Shown here piece after piece: positions 1-10,394 of a DNA stretch of 64,000 bases. Position 1 is the first letter of the stretch. Each line of letters begins with the position of its first letter. Under the pieces are notes generated by a model. It ran no database searches and was not told the DNA's origin. It was given only the letters and a program-made list of their open reading frames with translations. Origin of the DNA: an uncultured Chlamydia sp. (lineage in GTDB: Bacteria > Chlamydiota > Chlamydiia > Chlamydiales > Simkaniaceae); NCBI GenBank assembly GCA_946127115.1, contig CAMGYI010000001.1:251439-315438 (forward strand). The letters run 5' to 3'. Position numbers and translations under genes: made by a program.

Positions 1-86
1 GCATATGACTCGAGAAGTCAAAGTCAATATAACAAGGATTTAAATTCTCAAATCTGTATCTTCAAAGGAGTTTTTAAAGGTCTATA

Positions 87-1505
87 TTAATCTTCATTAT
101 GGAAAGCGATTGGCTCATTCCAGCTGGGTTTTTTAAACAGCAGGATAATGAAAGGAATTGCGCAAAAGAGGAGGATTCCAAAGATCAAAAATAGGATATA
201 GAAGGTGGGGTTTCCTGTCTCCAGTTGATCAGGTGGGAAGAATCCAATAAAGATAGCTAGGACTGAGCTGACAAAACCCACACCAGCTGTTAACCACATT
301 CCATATTTTCCCCCTGGAATCTTATAGGCTCGATGGACATCGGGCTTCTTATAGCGGAGGCGTATTCCCGCTGCAAACATGATAGCATACATCAAGAGAT
401 ATAGCTGCGATGTTAGTGCTAGCAAAATCCAAAATGAGCTGTTTACATTGGGCATGATCAGGAAGACAATCCCCAAAATTGAAACAATAATCCCTTGAAA
501 AACGAGCATTCCAACAGGCATATTGTGTTTGTTGATCTTATGCAAGATCGGGGGAAAGTCTCCATCCTGAGCTGCCACAAGCAGTCCTTTACTCGGTCCT
601 GCGGTCCAGGTGCTCATTGCACCGAGTGCTCCAAAGGCTACCATAAAGGCAATGAGAGGCACAGCCCAACCAAGATTGTAGGACCTAAGGAAAAAAGCAA
701 TTGCTTCCATTCCTCCAGAAACCAAGCTGATTTTCTTTTCAGGAATCACAATGGCTATTGCTAAAGTTCCTAAAATCGACAAAGCAATAATAATAGATGC
801 TGATAGTAAGATTGCTCGTGGGAAGTCCTTCTGTGGATTTTTTACATCCTTAGCATGGACCGCAGACATTTCCATTCCTGCAAAGCCAAGTAAGACCCCA
901 GCTAAAAGGGCGAGCTGTTGAGGGCTCGATAAGTCGGGGAAAAAGGTATTCCAACTAAAGGCAATGTGAGAGGGTTTTCCTGCGCCGAGCCAGGCAATTC
1001 CGAGTCCAATGATGATCACTCCAGGAATAATTGTTCCTAAAATCACACCCAGTGTACTGATCCATCCTGACATTTTCATCCCGAGCAGGTTAAGAAGGGT
1101 TGCTCCCCAAAAGGCGCCAAAAATAACGCAGCACATATAGAGAGTATTGTTAGCCAGGGCAGGGTTAAACGTAAATGCTATTGTTCCTGCAATAAATGAC
1201 AGAATAGTTGGGTACCAGACGACGTTTTCAATCCACAGGAGCCAACCAGCTAAGAATCCCCAACGATGACCAAAAGCCTCTCGGACCCAAACATAGACTC
1301 CTCCACGCTCTGGCCACCCCGTTGCTAGCTCTGCAGAAACAAGAGAGACAGGAATAAAAAAGAGGAGGATTGAAACAATGAAATAAAACAGAGAGGAAAA
1401 ACCATAAACAGCTGTGAGCGGCCAGTTTTTGATGCTACAAATGGCTGCAACATTAATCATGGCAAGAAAGAAGATGTTAAGCGTTCTTCTAGAGCTTTTA
1501 GTCAT
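87..1505 (-). CDS. APC-superfamily amino acid permease (glutamate/GABA antiporter-like)
   Basis: 472 aa, about 12 hydrophobic segments; N-terminal pattern and GWPERGGVYVWVREAFG motif typical of APC permeases. Confidence 0.85.
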   Translation of the reverse strand: MTKSSRRTLNIFFLAMINVAAICSIKNWPLTAVYGFSSLFYFIVSILLFFIPVSLVSAELATGWPERGGVYVWVREAFGHRWGFLAGWLLWIENVVWYPTILSFIAGTIAFTFNPALANNTLYMCCVIFGAFWGATLLNLLGMKMSGWISTLGVILGTIIPGVIIIGLGIAWLGAGKPSHIAFSWNTFFPDLSSPQQLALLAGVLLGFAGMEMSAVHAKDVKNPQKDFPRAILLSASIIIALSILGTLAIAIVIPEKKISLVSGGMEAIAFFLRSYNLGWAVPLIAFMVAFGALGAMSTWTAGPSKGLLVAAQDGDFPPILHKINKHNMPVGMLVFQGIIVSILGIVFLIMPNVNSSFWILLALTSQLYLLMYAIMFAAGIRLRYKKPDVHRAYKIPGGKYGMWLTAGVGFVSSVLAIFIGFFPPDQLETGNPTFYILFLIFGILLFCAIPFIILLFKKPSWNEPIAFHNED

Positions 1506-1554
1506 AACAATTTTTCTTTATAGATATTCGAACGTTGCTTATAACATAGTCCAT

Positions 1555-2631
1555 ATGATTTTGAAAACGAAAAGCATCATTTTTGCACTACTTTTCCCCT
1601 CGATGACATTATTCGGGGATATCCAAAAATCCATAGAAGAGCGCGTAGAAGGGTATCAAAATGAGAATGCGATTATAGGAATGGCTGTTGTGGCCATTGG
1701 TCGAGATAACCATCAAAAATTTCAGCAAATTGTTACGAAAGGAAAGCTTTCTCTAAAATCTCCTATTCCTGTTAATGCTTTTACGGAGTTTCGTATAGGC
1801 CCTTTAACTCAACCCGTAACTGCTGGGACCCTTGCTTACCTTGTCCAAGAGGGACAAGTGAGTCTCAACGATCCCATTTCTAAGTTTCTCCCGAAATCGA
1901 TGAAGCTTCCTAATTATAAAGGGAAAGGAATTACTTTTGGCGATCTGGCAACCCATACTTCAGGACTTCCTGATATGCCCTATTCCCTCACTAGTCGCTC
2001 CAATTTCAGCATTAGCCAAATGTATCGATTTCTCTCTAAGTATGAGCTTCCTAGAGAACCTGGTTCCAAGTACGAGTATTCCAACTTTGGGTATGCCCTT
2101 TTATCAAATATTCTCTCTAGAATTGCTAAACGCTCCTATCCCGAACTTGCCGCGCAGCTCATCATGCACCCGCTTGGGATTAACGATACCGTCTTTACTC
2201 TTTCTGCCGAGCAGCGGAAGAGACTTTCCACGGGTTACGAAAATGGTAGGGGAATATCTCCTCTGCAAAGTGAAAAAATTTACTCGGTTTTTATTGGTTC
2301 AGGAGGGCTTTATTCCACCCCAAAGGATATGCTGACCTTTCTTTCCTTTAATCTGGGAAAAGAGAAAACGAGTCTCAACGCGATTCTTCCTCTCATGCAA
2401 ACCCCCTATCATTCATTCAAAGGCTTTGACGTGGGCCTTGGTTGGAAAATCAGCTCCTTCCCAACCCACCAAGCAGATTTCTACCACTTGAGCGGAACGC
2501 TTTTCGGATTTGGGATATTTATGGGCTTTGTTCCCGATCATGATATTGGGGTTATTATCCTAATAAATCAAGGGGATCATGATCCTACTCAACTTGGAGA
2601 AGAAATTCTCAAAATCATGAGTGATTTATGA
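1555..2631 (+). CDS. Serine beta-lactamase-like hydrolase (class C / beta-lactamase family), secreted
   Basis: ORF track starts at 1414 but ATG at 1555 (MILKTKSIIFALLFPSMTLFG) gives a signal peptide; TFGDLATHTSGLPD and YSNFGYALL motifs of the serine beta-lactamase-like family. Confidence 0.8.
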   Translation: MILKTKSIIFALLFPSMTLFGDIQKSIEERVEGYQNENAIIGMAVVAIGRDNHQKFQQIVTKGKLSLKSPIPVNAFTEFRIGPLTQPVTAGTLAYLVQEGQVSLNDPISKFLPKSMKLPNYKGKGITFGDLATHTSGLPDMPYSLTSRSNFSISQMYRFLSKYELPREPGSKYEYSNFGYALLSNILSRIAKRSYPELAAQLIMHPLGINDTVFTLSAEQRKRLSTGYENGRGISPLQSEKIYSVFIGSGGLYSTPKDMLTFLSFNLGKEKTSLNAILPLMQTPYHSFKGFDVGLGWKISSFPTHQADFYHLSGTLFGFGIFMGFVPDHDIGVIILINQGDHDPTQLGEEILKIMSDL

Positions 2632-2793
2632 ACCTACCCTTAAAATTTATTCCCTTTCATTCTTCTTCTTTCTGCTGCCTTTTAAAGAGCTATTTTTCAT
2701 CATTTTTGGCTAGACAAAATGCTCAGATAGATTCTCAAAAATCTCTTAGAAAATTTTGGAAAATTAAATGCAATGCACCTTAAGGATAGGTTC

Positions 2794-3714
2794 ATGAGGG
2801 TTTTTATCACGCGAAAAATTCCCAATGTAGCTGAAAAGCTTCTCAAGGAGTATTTCGAGGTAGCTTGTCACGATGAAAATAACGTTCTTTCAAAGGAAAA
2901 GTTAATTGAGGTTGTGAAAAATTATGACGGCATTCTCTCCACTATGCCTGATCGTCTAGATAAAGAAGTTCTATCTCATACAGGTCCTCTTAAAGCAATT
3001 GCAAACTATGCAGCTGGCCTCGATAATATTGATACCACTTTTGCTAAGAAAAAGGGGATTAAAGTTTTTAACCTTCCTGAAGAGGGGACTAATAGCACTG
3101 CAGATATGACATGGGCGCTTTTTATGGCCTTTATTCGGCGCATTCCCGATGGGGACCGTTTTGTTCGAGATGGATGTTGGAGCTCTTGGGATCCTTGGAT
3201 TTGTTTGGGGGAAGAGCTTGCGGGAAAAACCTACGGTGTTGTCGGGTATGGGCGGATTGGAAAAGCCGTTGCTAAGCGTGCGCTTGGCTTTGACCTTAAT
3301 GTAATCGTTTACCATCGATCGCCTCAAGAATTGAAAGATGCTAGAATAAAACAACTTGTTTGGGAAGAATTTCTGGCCTCCGTGGATTACTTTTCCCTTC
3401 ATACCCCACTGATACCCGAAACCAAACACCTGATCAATGCCCAATCCATTGCTCTCATGAAAAAACGCCCCGTTCTTATCAATATGGCGCGAGGCCCTGT
3501 TGTCAATACGAGCGATCTCATCTCTGCATTAGAAAAAGGGCAGCTCCGTGGAGCTGCTCTTGATGTGACCGATCCCGAACCCTTGCCTGGGAATCACCCT
3601 CTTACAAAGGCCCCAAACTGCCTCCTTTCTCCTCATGTCGGTACGGCAACCATCGATTGTCGCATTAACTCAGCGCGTGTTGCAGCCCAAAACCTTATCA
3701 ATGGACTCATGTAG
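2794..3714 (+). CDS. D-isomer-specific 2-hydroxyacid dehydrogenase (glyoxylate reductase-like)
   Basis: GVVGYGRIGKAVAKRALGF NAD-binding motif, NMARGPVVNTSDLISAL, DVTDPEPLP; alternative start at 2773. Confidence 0.88.
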   Translation: MRVFITRKIPNVAEKLLKEYFEVACHDENNVLSKEKLIEVVKNYDGILSTMPDRLDKEVLSHTGPLKAIANYAAGLDNIDTTFAKKKGIKVFNLPEEGTNSTADMTWALFMAFIRRIPDGDRFVRDGCWSSWDPWICLGEELAGKTYGVVGYGRIGKAVAKRALGFDLNVIVYHRSPQELKDARIKQLVWEEFLASVDYFSLHTPLIPETKHLINAQSIALMKKRPVLINMARGPVVNTSDLISALEKGQLRGAALDVTDPEPLPGNHPLTKAPNCLLSPHVGTATIDCRINSARVAAQNLINGLM

Positions 3715-4298
3715 TCGATTAAATTTAATTTCTACAGTTCTCCTCTTTGCGTATTTGTTATCAAATGGGTATTGATCGCATCAGAGGTTTAAATAATGGT
3801 TTTCTTCGAGAGATCCTTTAAATAGGTTTAGCCGTGTTTAGCCCTCATCCATAAATTTTGAGAGAGGAATTCCTCCCTTCTTATTAAGAGGAGACTTTTT
3901 TTGAAACTCCTTTCTAAGGCGATATGTCCCTTTTTTAAGGGGTCAGGTGTGGTTGCTGCCAAGGATAGACGAATGGCTACAGATTTACCGAACGATCAAT
4001 TTTTTTTCTGGGGCGTTTCTAAATGCTCGATTAAAAAATATGGCAGCAGAGTGTTTAATTAAAAATTGATTGAGACCAATTTTTTGCTCGATGTGGTTGT
4101 TAGCAGGGGAAGGAAACCCTGTTTTAACGGAACTACAAAAAAGAGGTGATTCTAATTCTTTTAATTCCCAAGAATTAAATTCTGTTAATTCCAAATTTTC
4201 ATGAATGATGTATTAAATATTTTTCAAAAAATGATATCATTAAATTCATTTATTAAAAAACTTTGACACTTTTCCAATAGAGAAGGTATCATCAACCC

Positions 4299-6299
4299 AT
4301 GACAATTGTGTGGACTTTCCTCTTTTTTATGGCTCTCCCCTCTCTTTGTGTGCGGTTTTCGATTCTGCATAGAAATCAGCCTACCCGAATGTCTCTTCTC
4401 ATTTCTTATTTTACAGGGATTTTTCAAGACCTTTTTGTTGCGTTTCAACAACTCTTTTTATTGGTTTTATTGCAGTCGATTCTTCCCATAAACCCGACAT
4501 ATTTATTTTGGATTTTTGTTGTTTGCTCATCTTCGCTTCAAATGCATCTTATTTTTGATGCATTCTTGCATCGAAAAACGGCAATTCGAATGGAGATATC
4601 CTTCTTTTCTCTATTCAATGATGCACGGTGTTTTTGGGATTCTGCAAAGGAAAAAAAGGTGTGGCGCTTTGTGCCGGGAGCTCTAGTTTTTCTTTTCTTG
4701 CCGGTTTATATTTATTGGCATTATTGGGGAGATTTGCAAAAACTTACCTTTGGGGCGGAGTGGCTTAGCCTTGGGGGTATTTTGATGCTTTTTGCGATCC
4801 TTGGGCACTCTTTTCTCCCAAAAAAAATGGCCTACGCAACTGACCATATTTTTTTTCAGCATGAAGTGTGGTTTGTTAGAAAGCTGTTTAGGTTTATAAA
4901 GCGAAAAAATGATCGGACCGATTTGAGTTATTTGGTTAGGGCGCGGTTTCATAACGAAAATGAAAGGATGCACGCCCCCTCTTCTGAATACCCATTATTT
5001 AAGTATACGCAAGGTTTTGATGGGAAGAAAGCCTTTAATATACAAATAGGTGAAGATGAACAGCCTCATGTGATCTTTCTCTTTTTAGAATCATTTCGCT
5101 CCCACAACGTCGGTGTATTTGGCGCAGAGAGAGGGGTTACTCCACATTTTGATCGTCTCTCAAAGGAAGGGATTTTATTCACAGACTTTTATGCCAATTC
5201 TGTGAGGACATCGCGTTCGGTCGTTTCTTCATTATTTGGAATTCCCTCTGATGTTGATGGATCTGAGGCGGCAGCGCAAGCAAAAGCCCCCTTTGTTGGG
5301 ATTCCTCAGCTTATGCAGGAGGCAGGGTACCACACAAGTTATCTTCATAACGGTCCCATAGAATTTGAAAAACAGGACGTTTTCTTTGATTTGCATGGAT
5401 ACGACGCAATCCACGGGAGGGATTCAATGCTGAAGTCTTTTCCAAAAGTGCATAATACAAGTTGGGGTCTTCCGGATGAGTGTTTAATGCGCTATGCAGC
5501 AGATTTTTTGGATAAGCGGCAAGAGGCACCACAATTCTTAACGATCTTTTCGATTACGAATCATCACCCTTGGAATCTTCCAGCGCATTATCACCCCCCG
5601 GACTTCCCTTCTGAGATTTCGCGAATTTATCGAAAATACCTTAACACCTTTCACTATACCGATGCTTGTTTAGGGCTGCTTATTGAGCTACTTGAGGAAA
5701 AAGGTTTTTTGGAAAATACCCTCCTATTTGTTCTGGGAGATCATGGGTATCCCATGGGAGAACATAATAATTTTGTAGAACAGAGATACCTTTATGAGGA
5801 AAATATTCGTGTTCCATTAATGGTTTATGGAAAGGGGAGGATTCTTGAGCCAAAAAAGATTACAACCCCATGTAGTCAGCTTGATTTGGTACCTACTATG
5901 ATGGATGTTTTGGGACTCCATGGTTTTAATTTATCGATTGGAAATTCTCTGATGCGAGAGAGTGGAGAGCGCTCGATTTTCTTTCACAACCCATACGTAT
6001 TTAAAAACTTTGGCTGTCGCTTAGGAAAGTATAAGTTTATCTACACAAGAATTTCTCAAGAACTTGAGCTCTATAATTTGGAAAAGGATCCTGGTGAAAA
6101 AGAGAATATTGCTCCGGAAAATCCTGAGCTAGCGCGTCAATTTTTGCAAAGTGTGAAAGACTATGAACGTTTATTCCATCGCCTTTATGCTGAAAAGCGG
6201 ATTGTTCCTGATGAAAATGATGTACTTTCTACTCACAGCTCAAAGTGTGGTTTATCCAATCCGATAGGTTGTAGTTTTACCGAGACTTCGTTACACTGA
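4299..6299 (+). CDS. LtaS-like membrane sulfatase / phosphoglycerol transferase family protein
   Basis: N-terminal TM segments; HVIFLFLESFRSHNVGVFG, NSVRTSRSVVSSLFGIPS, LGDHGYPMGEHNN motifs of the sulfatase fold. Confidence 0.85.
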   Translation: MTIVWTFLFFMALPSLCVRFSILHRNQPTRMSLLISYFTGIFQDLFVAFQQLFLLVLLQSILPINPTYLFWIFVVCSSSLQMHLIFDAFLHRKTAIRMEISFFSLFNDARCFWDSAKEKKVWRFVPGALVFLFLPVYIYWHYWGDLQKLTFGAEWLSLGGILMLFAILGHSFLPKKMAYATDHIFFQHEVWFVRKLFRFIKRKNDRTDLSYLVRARFHNENERMHAPSSEYPLFKYTQGFDGKKAFNIQIGEDEQPHVIFLFLESFRSHNVGVFGAERGVTPHFDRLSKEGILFTDFYANSVRTSRSVVSSLFGIPSDVDGSEAAAQAKAPFVGIPQLMQEAGYHTSYLHNGPIEFEKQDVFFDLHGYDAIHGRDSMLKSFPKVHNTSWGLPDECLMRYAADFLDKRQEAPQFLTIFSITNHHPWNLPAHYHPPDFPSEISRIYRKYLNTFHYTDACLGLLIELLEEKGFLENTLLFVLGDHGYPMGEHNNFVEQRYLYEENIRVPLMVYGKGRILEPKKITTPCSQLDLVPTMMDVLGLHGFNLSIGNSLMRESGERSIFFHNPYVFKNFGCRLGKYKFIYTRISQELELYNLEKDPGEKENIAPENPELARQFLQSVKDYERLFHRLYAEKRIVPDENDVLSTHSSKCGLSNPIGCSFTETSLH

Positions 6300-6325
6300 A
6301 GTTTTAAATAGCTGGAGTCAAAATC

Positions 6326-7690
6326 TTGGGAAAACCAGAACGAGAGCAGTGGAAGTCCCGCTTGGGATTTATTTGGGCGGCAGTTGGCTCAGCAATTGGG
6401 TTAGGGAGTATCTGGAGGTTTCCTTATGTTGTTGGTGAAAATGGGGGAGCGACTTTTGTTCTTCTTTATTTGTTATGTCTGCTGCTTGTTGGGTTTCCAG
6501 TTCTCATTTCAGAAATATTGATTGGAAGGAAAGCTCAGCTTAATCCATCAGGGTCCTTTAAGCAAATCGGAAAGCACAAGGGGTGGCAGGGTGCCGGGAA
6601 GCTGACGATTCTTACTGGGTTTTTGGTTAGTTCTTTTTATGCAGTGATTGCTGGATGGACGTTGGGATACTTTATTCAAGCAATTTTGGGTCAGCTCACC
6701 CACTTCACGTCTGCAAATGAGGCAATCCATCACTTCCAACATTTTAGCATTTCTCCCCTTTGGGGAATTGGTTCTTTAGTGGGGTTTTTGATTCTTTCGT
6801 TTTTTATTTTATATACGGGGGTGCAGCAGGGGATTGAAGCGGGAAACAAGGTGATGATGCCCCTTCTTCTCTTTGTATTGGTTTTCTTGGCGATTAAAGG
6901 ATTGATGTCTCCGGGAGGAGCGGAGGGAGTGGCATTTGTTTTTAAGCCAAATTGGGCTGAAATCACTCCGACAACTATTTTGCTTGCATTAGGGCAAGCC
7001 TTTTTCTCTCTTAGCTTGGGCCAAGGAACGATGGTGACTTATGGAAGTTATTTAGGGAAGAAAGAGAATGTTCCAGGAACCTGTCTCCCCATCACTCTAT
7101 TTGGAATTTGCATTAGCCTGCTTGCGGGAATTGCGATTTTTACCATCGTCTTTTCGGCGGGACTGTCTCCCTCATCGGGTGAGAGCTTAATGTTCCAAAC
7201 ATTGCCGATCATTTTTTCTCAGATCTCTGGAGGCTATTTTATGTGTCTTCTCTTTTTCTTATTGCTGGTTTTGGCTGCGCTGACCTCGCAGATTTCAGCA
7301 ATGGAACCTTTAATTGCTTACTTTATCGATACGAAAAAATGGAAGCGGCACAGGGCTGTTTTGACGACAACTATTGCGGTGTTTATTGTTGCTCTTCCCT
7401 GCGTGTTGTCTTTTGGACCTTGGAGGGAACTCACTCTTTTTGGGAAGAACTTCTTTAATCTTCTTCTCTTTCTGTGCCTAAATATCTTGATTCCTCTTGG
7501 GGGGCTTGCTGCTGTGCTCTTGGTTGGATGGAGATGGAGCTTTAAGAAAGCTTACCCCCATTTAAGAGAAGGGGCAGAGGGGCTTTTTAAAGCTTATCCT
7601 CCTATGAGATGGTATTTCGGGATTAGTATCAAGTATATCGCTCCGCTAATTATTGTAATTGTAATGTTGGACGCTCTTGGAGTCTTCTAA
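6326..7690 (+). CDS. Neurotransmitter:sodium symporter (NSS/SNF) family transporter, TTG start
   Basis: WKSRLGFIWAAVGSAIGLGSIWRFPYVVGENGGATFVLLYLLCL is the classic SNF N-terminal signature. Confidence 0.92.
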   Translation: MGKPEREQWKSRLGFIWAAVGSAIGLGSIWRFPYVVGENGGATFVLLYLLCLLLVGFPVLISEILIGRKAQLNPSGSFKQIGKHKGWQGAGKLTILTGFLVSSFYAVIAGWTLGYFIQAILGQLTHFTSANEAIHHFQHFSISPLWGIGSLVGFLILSFFILYTGVQQGIEAGNKVMMPLLLFVLVFLAIKGLMSPGGAEGVAFVFKPNWAEITPTTILLALGQAFFSLSLGQGTMVTYGSYLGKKENVPGTCLPITLFGICISLLAGIAIFTIVFSAGLSPSSGESLMFQTLPIIFSQISGGYFMCLLFFLLLVLAALTSQISAMEPLIAYFIDTKKWKRHRAVLTTTIAVFIVALPCVLSFGPWRELTLFGKNFFNLLLFLCLNILIPLGGLAAVLLVGWRWSFKKAYPHLREGAEGLFKAYPPMRWYFGISIKYIAPLIIVIVMLDALGVF

Positions 7691-7745
7691 TTGATGGAGG
7701 ATCACTATCTTTGTTCAAGCACTTCCCCCTCTTTTTGCACGTCTC

Positions 7746-10136
7746 GTGATTCGAAAAAATTTTTCGGTGCTTGGAATCCTGCAAGATCTCTTTGTAGGGC
7801 TGCAGCTTTCTTTTTTAGGGCCCGTTTCTCCTTTGATTCATCTTATAATCCTTTATGATGCTTTTCTATATAAAAAGTTGGGATATCGCCTTGATCAGCG
7901 CGCATTTTCCTTTCTGAAAGATGCTAAAGAGTTTCGCGATTCTGCCAAAGCATTAGGGATCCTGAAAGTGCTTCCCCTCTTTTTAAGCTTGTCTATTGTT
8001 CCTGCACTCTTTGCCACCCCCTCATTTTGGGTGTTGGCAGGCATTCCCCTATGGTTTTTCCCAAAGGATTCTCTAGTGTTGATTTGGGAAAAGGAGATTT
8101 TTTATCGCCCTTTTCGAAAAACACAGGGGAACTTCAGTGCGTTTGCTCAAAAGGCAATCATACGTCCAACGGAAATCTATCACACTTACTCCAAGAAATA
8201 TCCTTTATACCGCCATACTAAAGGATTTCAAGGTAAAAAAGTTGCAAATATCAATGGAGATGGGAAACCTCACATAATTTTTCTCTTTTTTGAATCACTC
8301 AGAGCAAAAGATCTCTATCGCCTTCCCAACTTGAGCGCACTTTCTAAGGAGTGTTATACATTCCCCAACTTCTACTCAAATTCAGTCTTAACCTTTCGCA
8401 CCTTTTTTACAGCTCTCTACGGCCTCCCTTATGAACTTGGAATTTCTGCAGGCCTTGATCGAGAATTAGATATTTATGGTCTTCCAGATGTTCTTAAAAA
8501 AGAGGGGTATGAGCGCAATTTTTTTACCGGTGCAACCTGGTCTTTAAATGGAATAGGCCCCTTTCTTTCGAAATATGGAGGGGATCGTGTTTTTGATCGC
8601 AAACAGCTCTTAGAACACTATGGGAAGGCCGATCAAAGTTCGTGGGGCATTGCAGATGAATATTTGTTGGACTTTGCCGTTGATCATCTAGAGCAGCATA
8701 AGAACGTTCCTCAATTCTATTCTTTGTTGACAATTTCGTCTCATCATCCTTGGAATGTTCCCAGAAGCTATCTGGGACCTACTTTTGAAGAGGAGGAAGG
8801 GGAGTATACCCCAAAATACTTGAAAACTCTCCACTATACCGACCATTGCATCGGAACATTTATCAAAGAGCTCAGGAAACGGAAACTTTCAAAAGATGTG
8901 ATTCTCTTTATCACGGGGGATCATGGGTTTTATTTCGGTGCTGGGGATCGAGGATTTGAATATCAGCGGGGAACACACCCTGATAATTTCCATGTTCCTC
9001 TCATGATTTATGGAGAAGGGAGGATCCAGACTCCGCAGGAGATATTAACCTGGGGATCTCATGCAGATCTTTATCCCACATTTCTCGACCTTTTCAACCT
9101 CGAGGGGATCCAGCATTCAGTGGGAAAGTCACTTCTTCGAAAGGATGAAAATCCTCCAATTTTCTATCACAATCCCTCACATCATAGTGGAGGAGTTTGC
9201 TCGAAAGGCGCATCTAGAGAAACAGAAAAAAGCTTTCAGAAGATGATGCAATATATGTTTCAAGAGGGTAATTTAGCTCCAGGCAAAGAGAAAAGGAGGT
9301 GTTTAAGGCTCAAACCATTCGAGCCTTCCTTGGGACTCGATAAGGAATCACTGCTTAAAGAGATCAAGGAAAAGAGTCCAATGGTGACTCTCAATCTCAA
9401 TCGTCACCAGGGAGTGGATGATGTTCTGCTTAAATCGATTTCGAAATGGAACCCTGATCTTCAGTATCTTTCAATTAATCAATCTTATAGAGTTACTGAT
9501 CAGGGGATAAAAGAGGTGATTGCTAGCTGCTCTTCTCTGGTATCACTCGACCTCTCGTATTGTTCTTTGATCACTGCTAACTGTTTAGAATCCCTTCCAG
9601 ATTCCTTTTATGAATTGAATCTTGCTGGAACGGACTTGGTTTTCAATCGCTCCATAAAAGATTTAGAGATATTAAAAGTAGAAAAGACGCCCCTTTCAGC
9701 AGTTGATTTATCAAATTTCCCTTTTCTATGTCCTCATCTTTTGACTCTACATCTCTCATACCCAATGTTTACAGGGAGAGTGATTTGGAAGGCAATAGAT
9801 CCACTCCCTCTGTACCGTTTGTCGATCGATGAATGTGATAAAATGAACAATGAAGAGGCGAAAAATCTTTTTGCTTTTCATCCTCATCTTCGTTTTCTAT
9901 TTCTCAAAAGGTGCTATTTGTTAACAGATGTTCTTTTTCAAGAAATGAAGGATATATCTCTTCGTCATTTAACCCTTCAGGGCGCGCATTGTTTGACAGA
10001 TGAGGGACTCATTGCTTTGCTCGAGCTTCCACTAGACTCTTTAGAGATTCAGGGGTGTCCGAGCTTGACTAATCGGGGGATTGCAGCAATCGAAAGGCAT
10101 CAGTCGAAGTTTTCAAAAATTAAAATTAATAGGTGA
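7746..10136 (+). CDS. LtaS-like sulfatase with C-terminal cysteine-containing leucine-rich repeats
   Basis: HIIFLFFESLRAKDLYRL, NSVLTFRTFFTALYGLP, ITGDHGFYFGAGDRG sulfatase motifs; after about residue 500 LRR-like units (LQYLSINQSYRVTDQGIKEVIASCSSLVSLDLSYC...LRHLTLQGAHCLTDEGLIALL). GTG start at 7746 uncertain. Confidence 0.8.
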   Translation: MIRKNFSVLGILQDLFVGLQLSFLGPVSPLIHLIILYDAFLYKKLGYRLDQRAFSFLKDAKEFRDSAKALGILKVLPLFLSLSIVPALFATPSFWVLAGIPLWFFPKDSLVLIWEKEIFYRPFRKTQGNFSAFAQKAIIRPTEIYHTYSKKYPLYRHTKGFQGKKVANINGDGKPHIIFLFFESLRAKDLYRLPNLSALSKECYTFPNFYSNSVLTFRTFFTALYGLPYELGISAGLDRELDIYGLPDVLKKEGYERNFFTGATWSLNGIGPFLSKYGGDRVFDRKQLLEHYGKADQSSWGIADEYLLDFAVDHLEQHKNVPQFYSLLTISSHHPWNVPRSYLGPTFEEEEGEYTPKYLKTLHYTDHCIGTFIKELRKRKLSKDVILFITGDHGFYFGAGDRGFEYQRGTHPDNFHVPLMIYGEGRIQTPQEILTWGSHADLYPTFLDLFNLEGIQHSVGKSLLRKDENPPIFYHNPSHHSGGVCSKGASRETEKSFQKMMQYMFQEGNLAPGKEKRRCLRLKPFEPSLGLDKESLLKEIKEKSPMVTLNLNRHQGVDDVLLKSISKWNPDLQYLSINQSYRVTDQGIKEVIASCSSLVSLDLSYCSLITANCLESLPDSFYELNLAGTDLVFNRSIKDLEILKVEKTPLSAVDLSNFPFLCPHLLTLHLSYPMFTGRVIWKAIDPLPLYRLSIDECDKMNNEEAKNLFAFHPHLRFLFLKRCYLLTDVLFQEMKDISLRHLTLQGAHCLTDEGLIALLELPLDSLEIQGCPSLTNRGIAAIERHQSKFSKIKINR

Positions 10137-10394
10137 CTACTGCTGAGATCATGGTACTGTAAAACTGGAATGCATTTTTTCCGCAAGAGTGAACCTTGCG
10201 CCCCCGTTTGTTCCAGAAAAATCTAAGCACAATCAATCATTTTTCTCTGAATTGATCTGGATTTAACTTGCGACAAGTCTACCTCATCATATCAGATTAT
10301 TAACAATAATATGAATTTTTAAGCATTGTTTGTAGCAGAAAATCACACAAGAGTCTAACATGAGAGGAGGTGTTTTCCTCCATGAGGATTTGGG

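Noticed and set aside
495-764. 89-aa plus-strand ORF
   Set aside because: Lies wholly antisense to the APC permease (87..1505) and has no recognisable features.
3985-4194. 69-aa minus-strand ORF (HIEQKIGLNQFLIKHSAAIFFNRAFRNAPEKK)
   Set aside because: Could be a decayed element fragment, but I could not match it to a family with enough confidence to annotate it.
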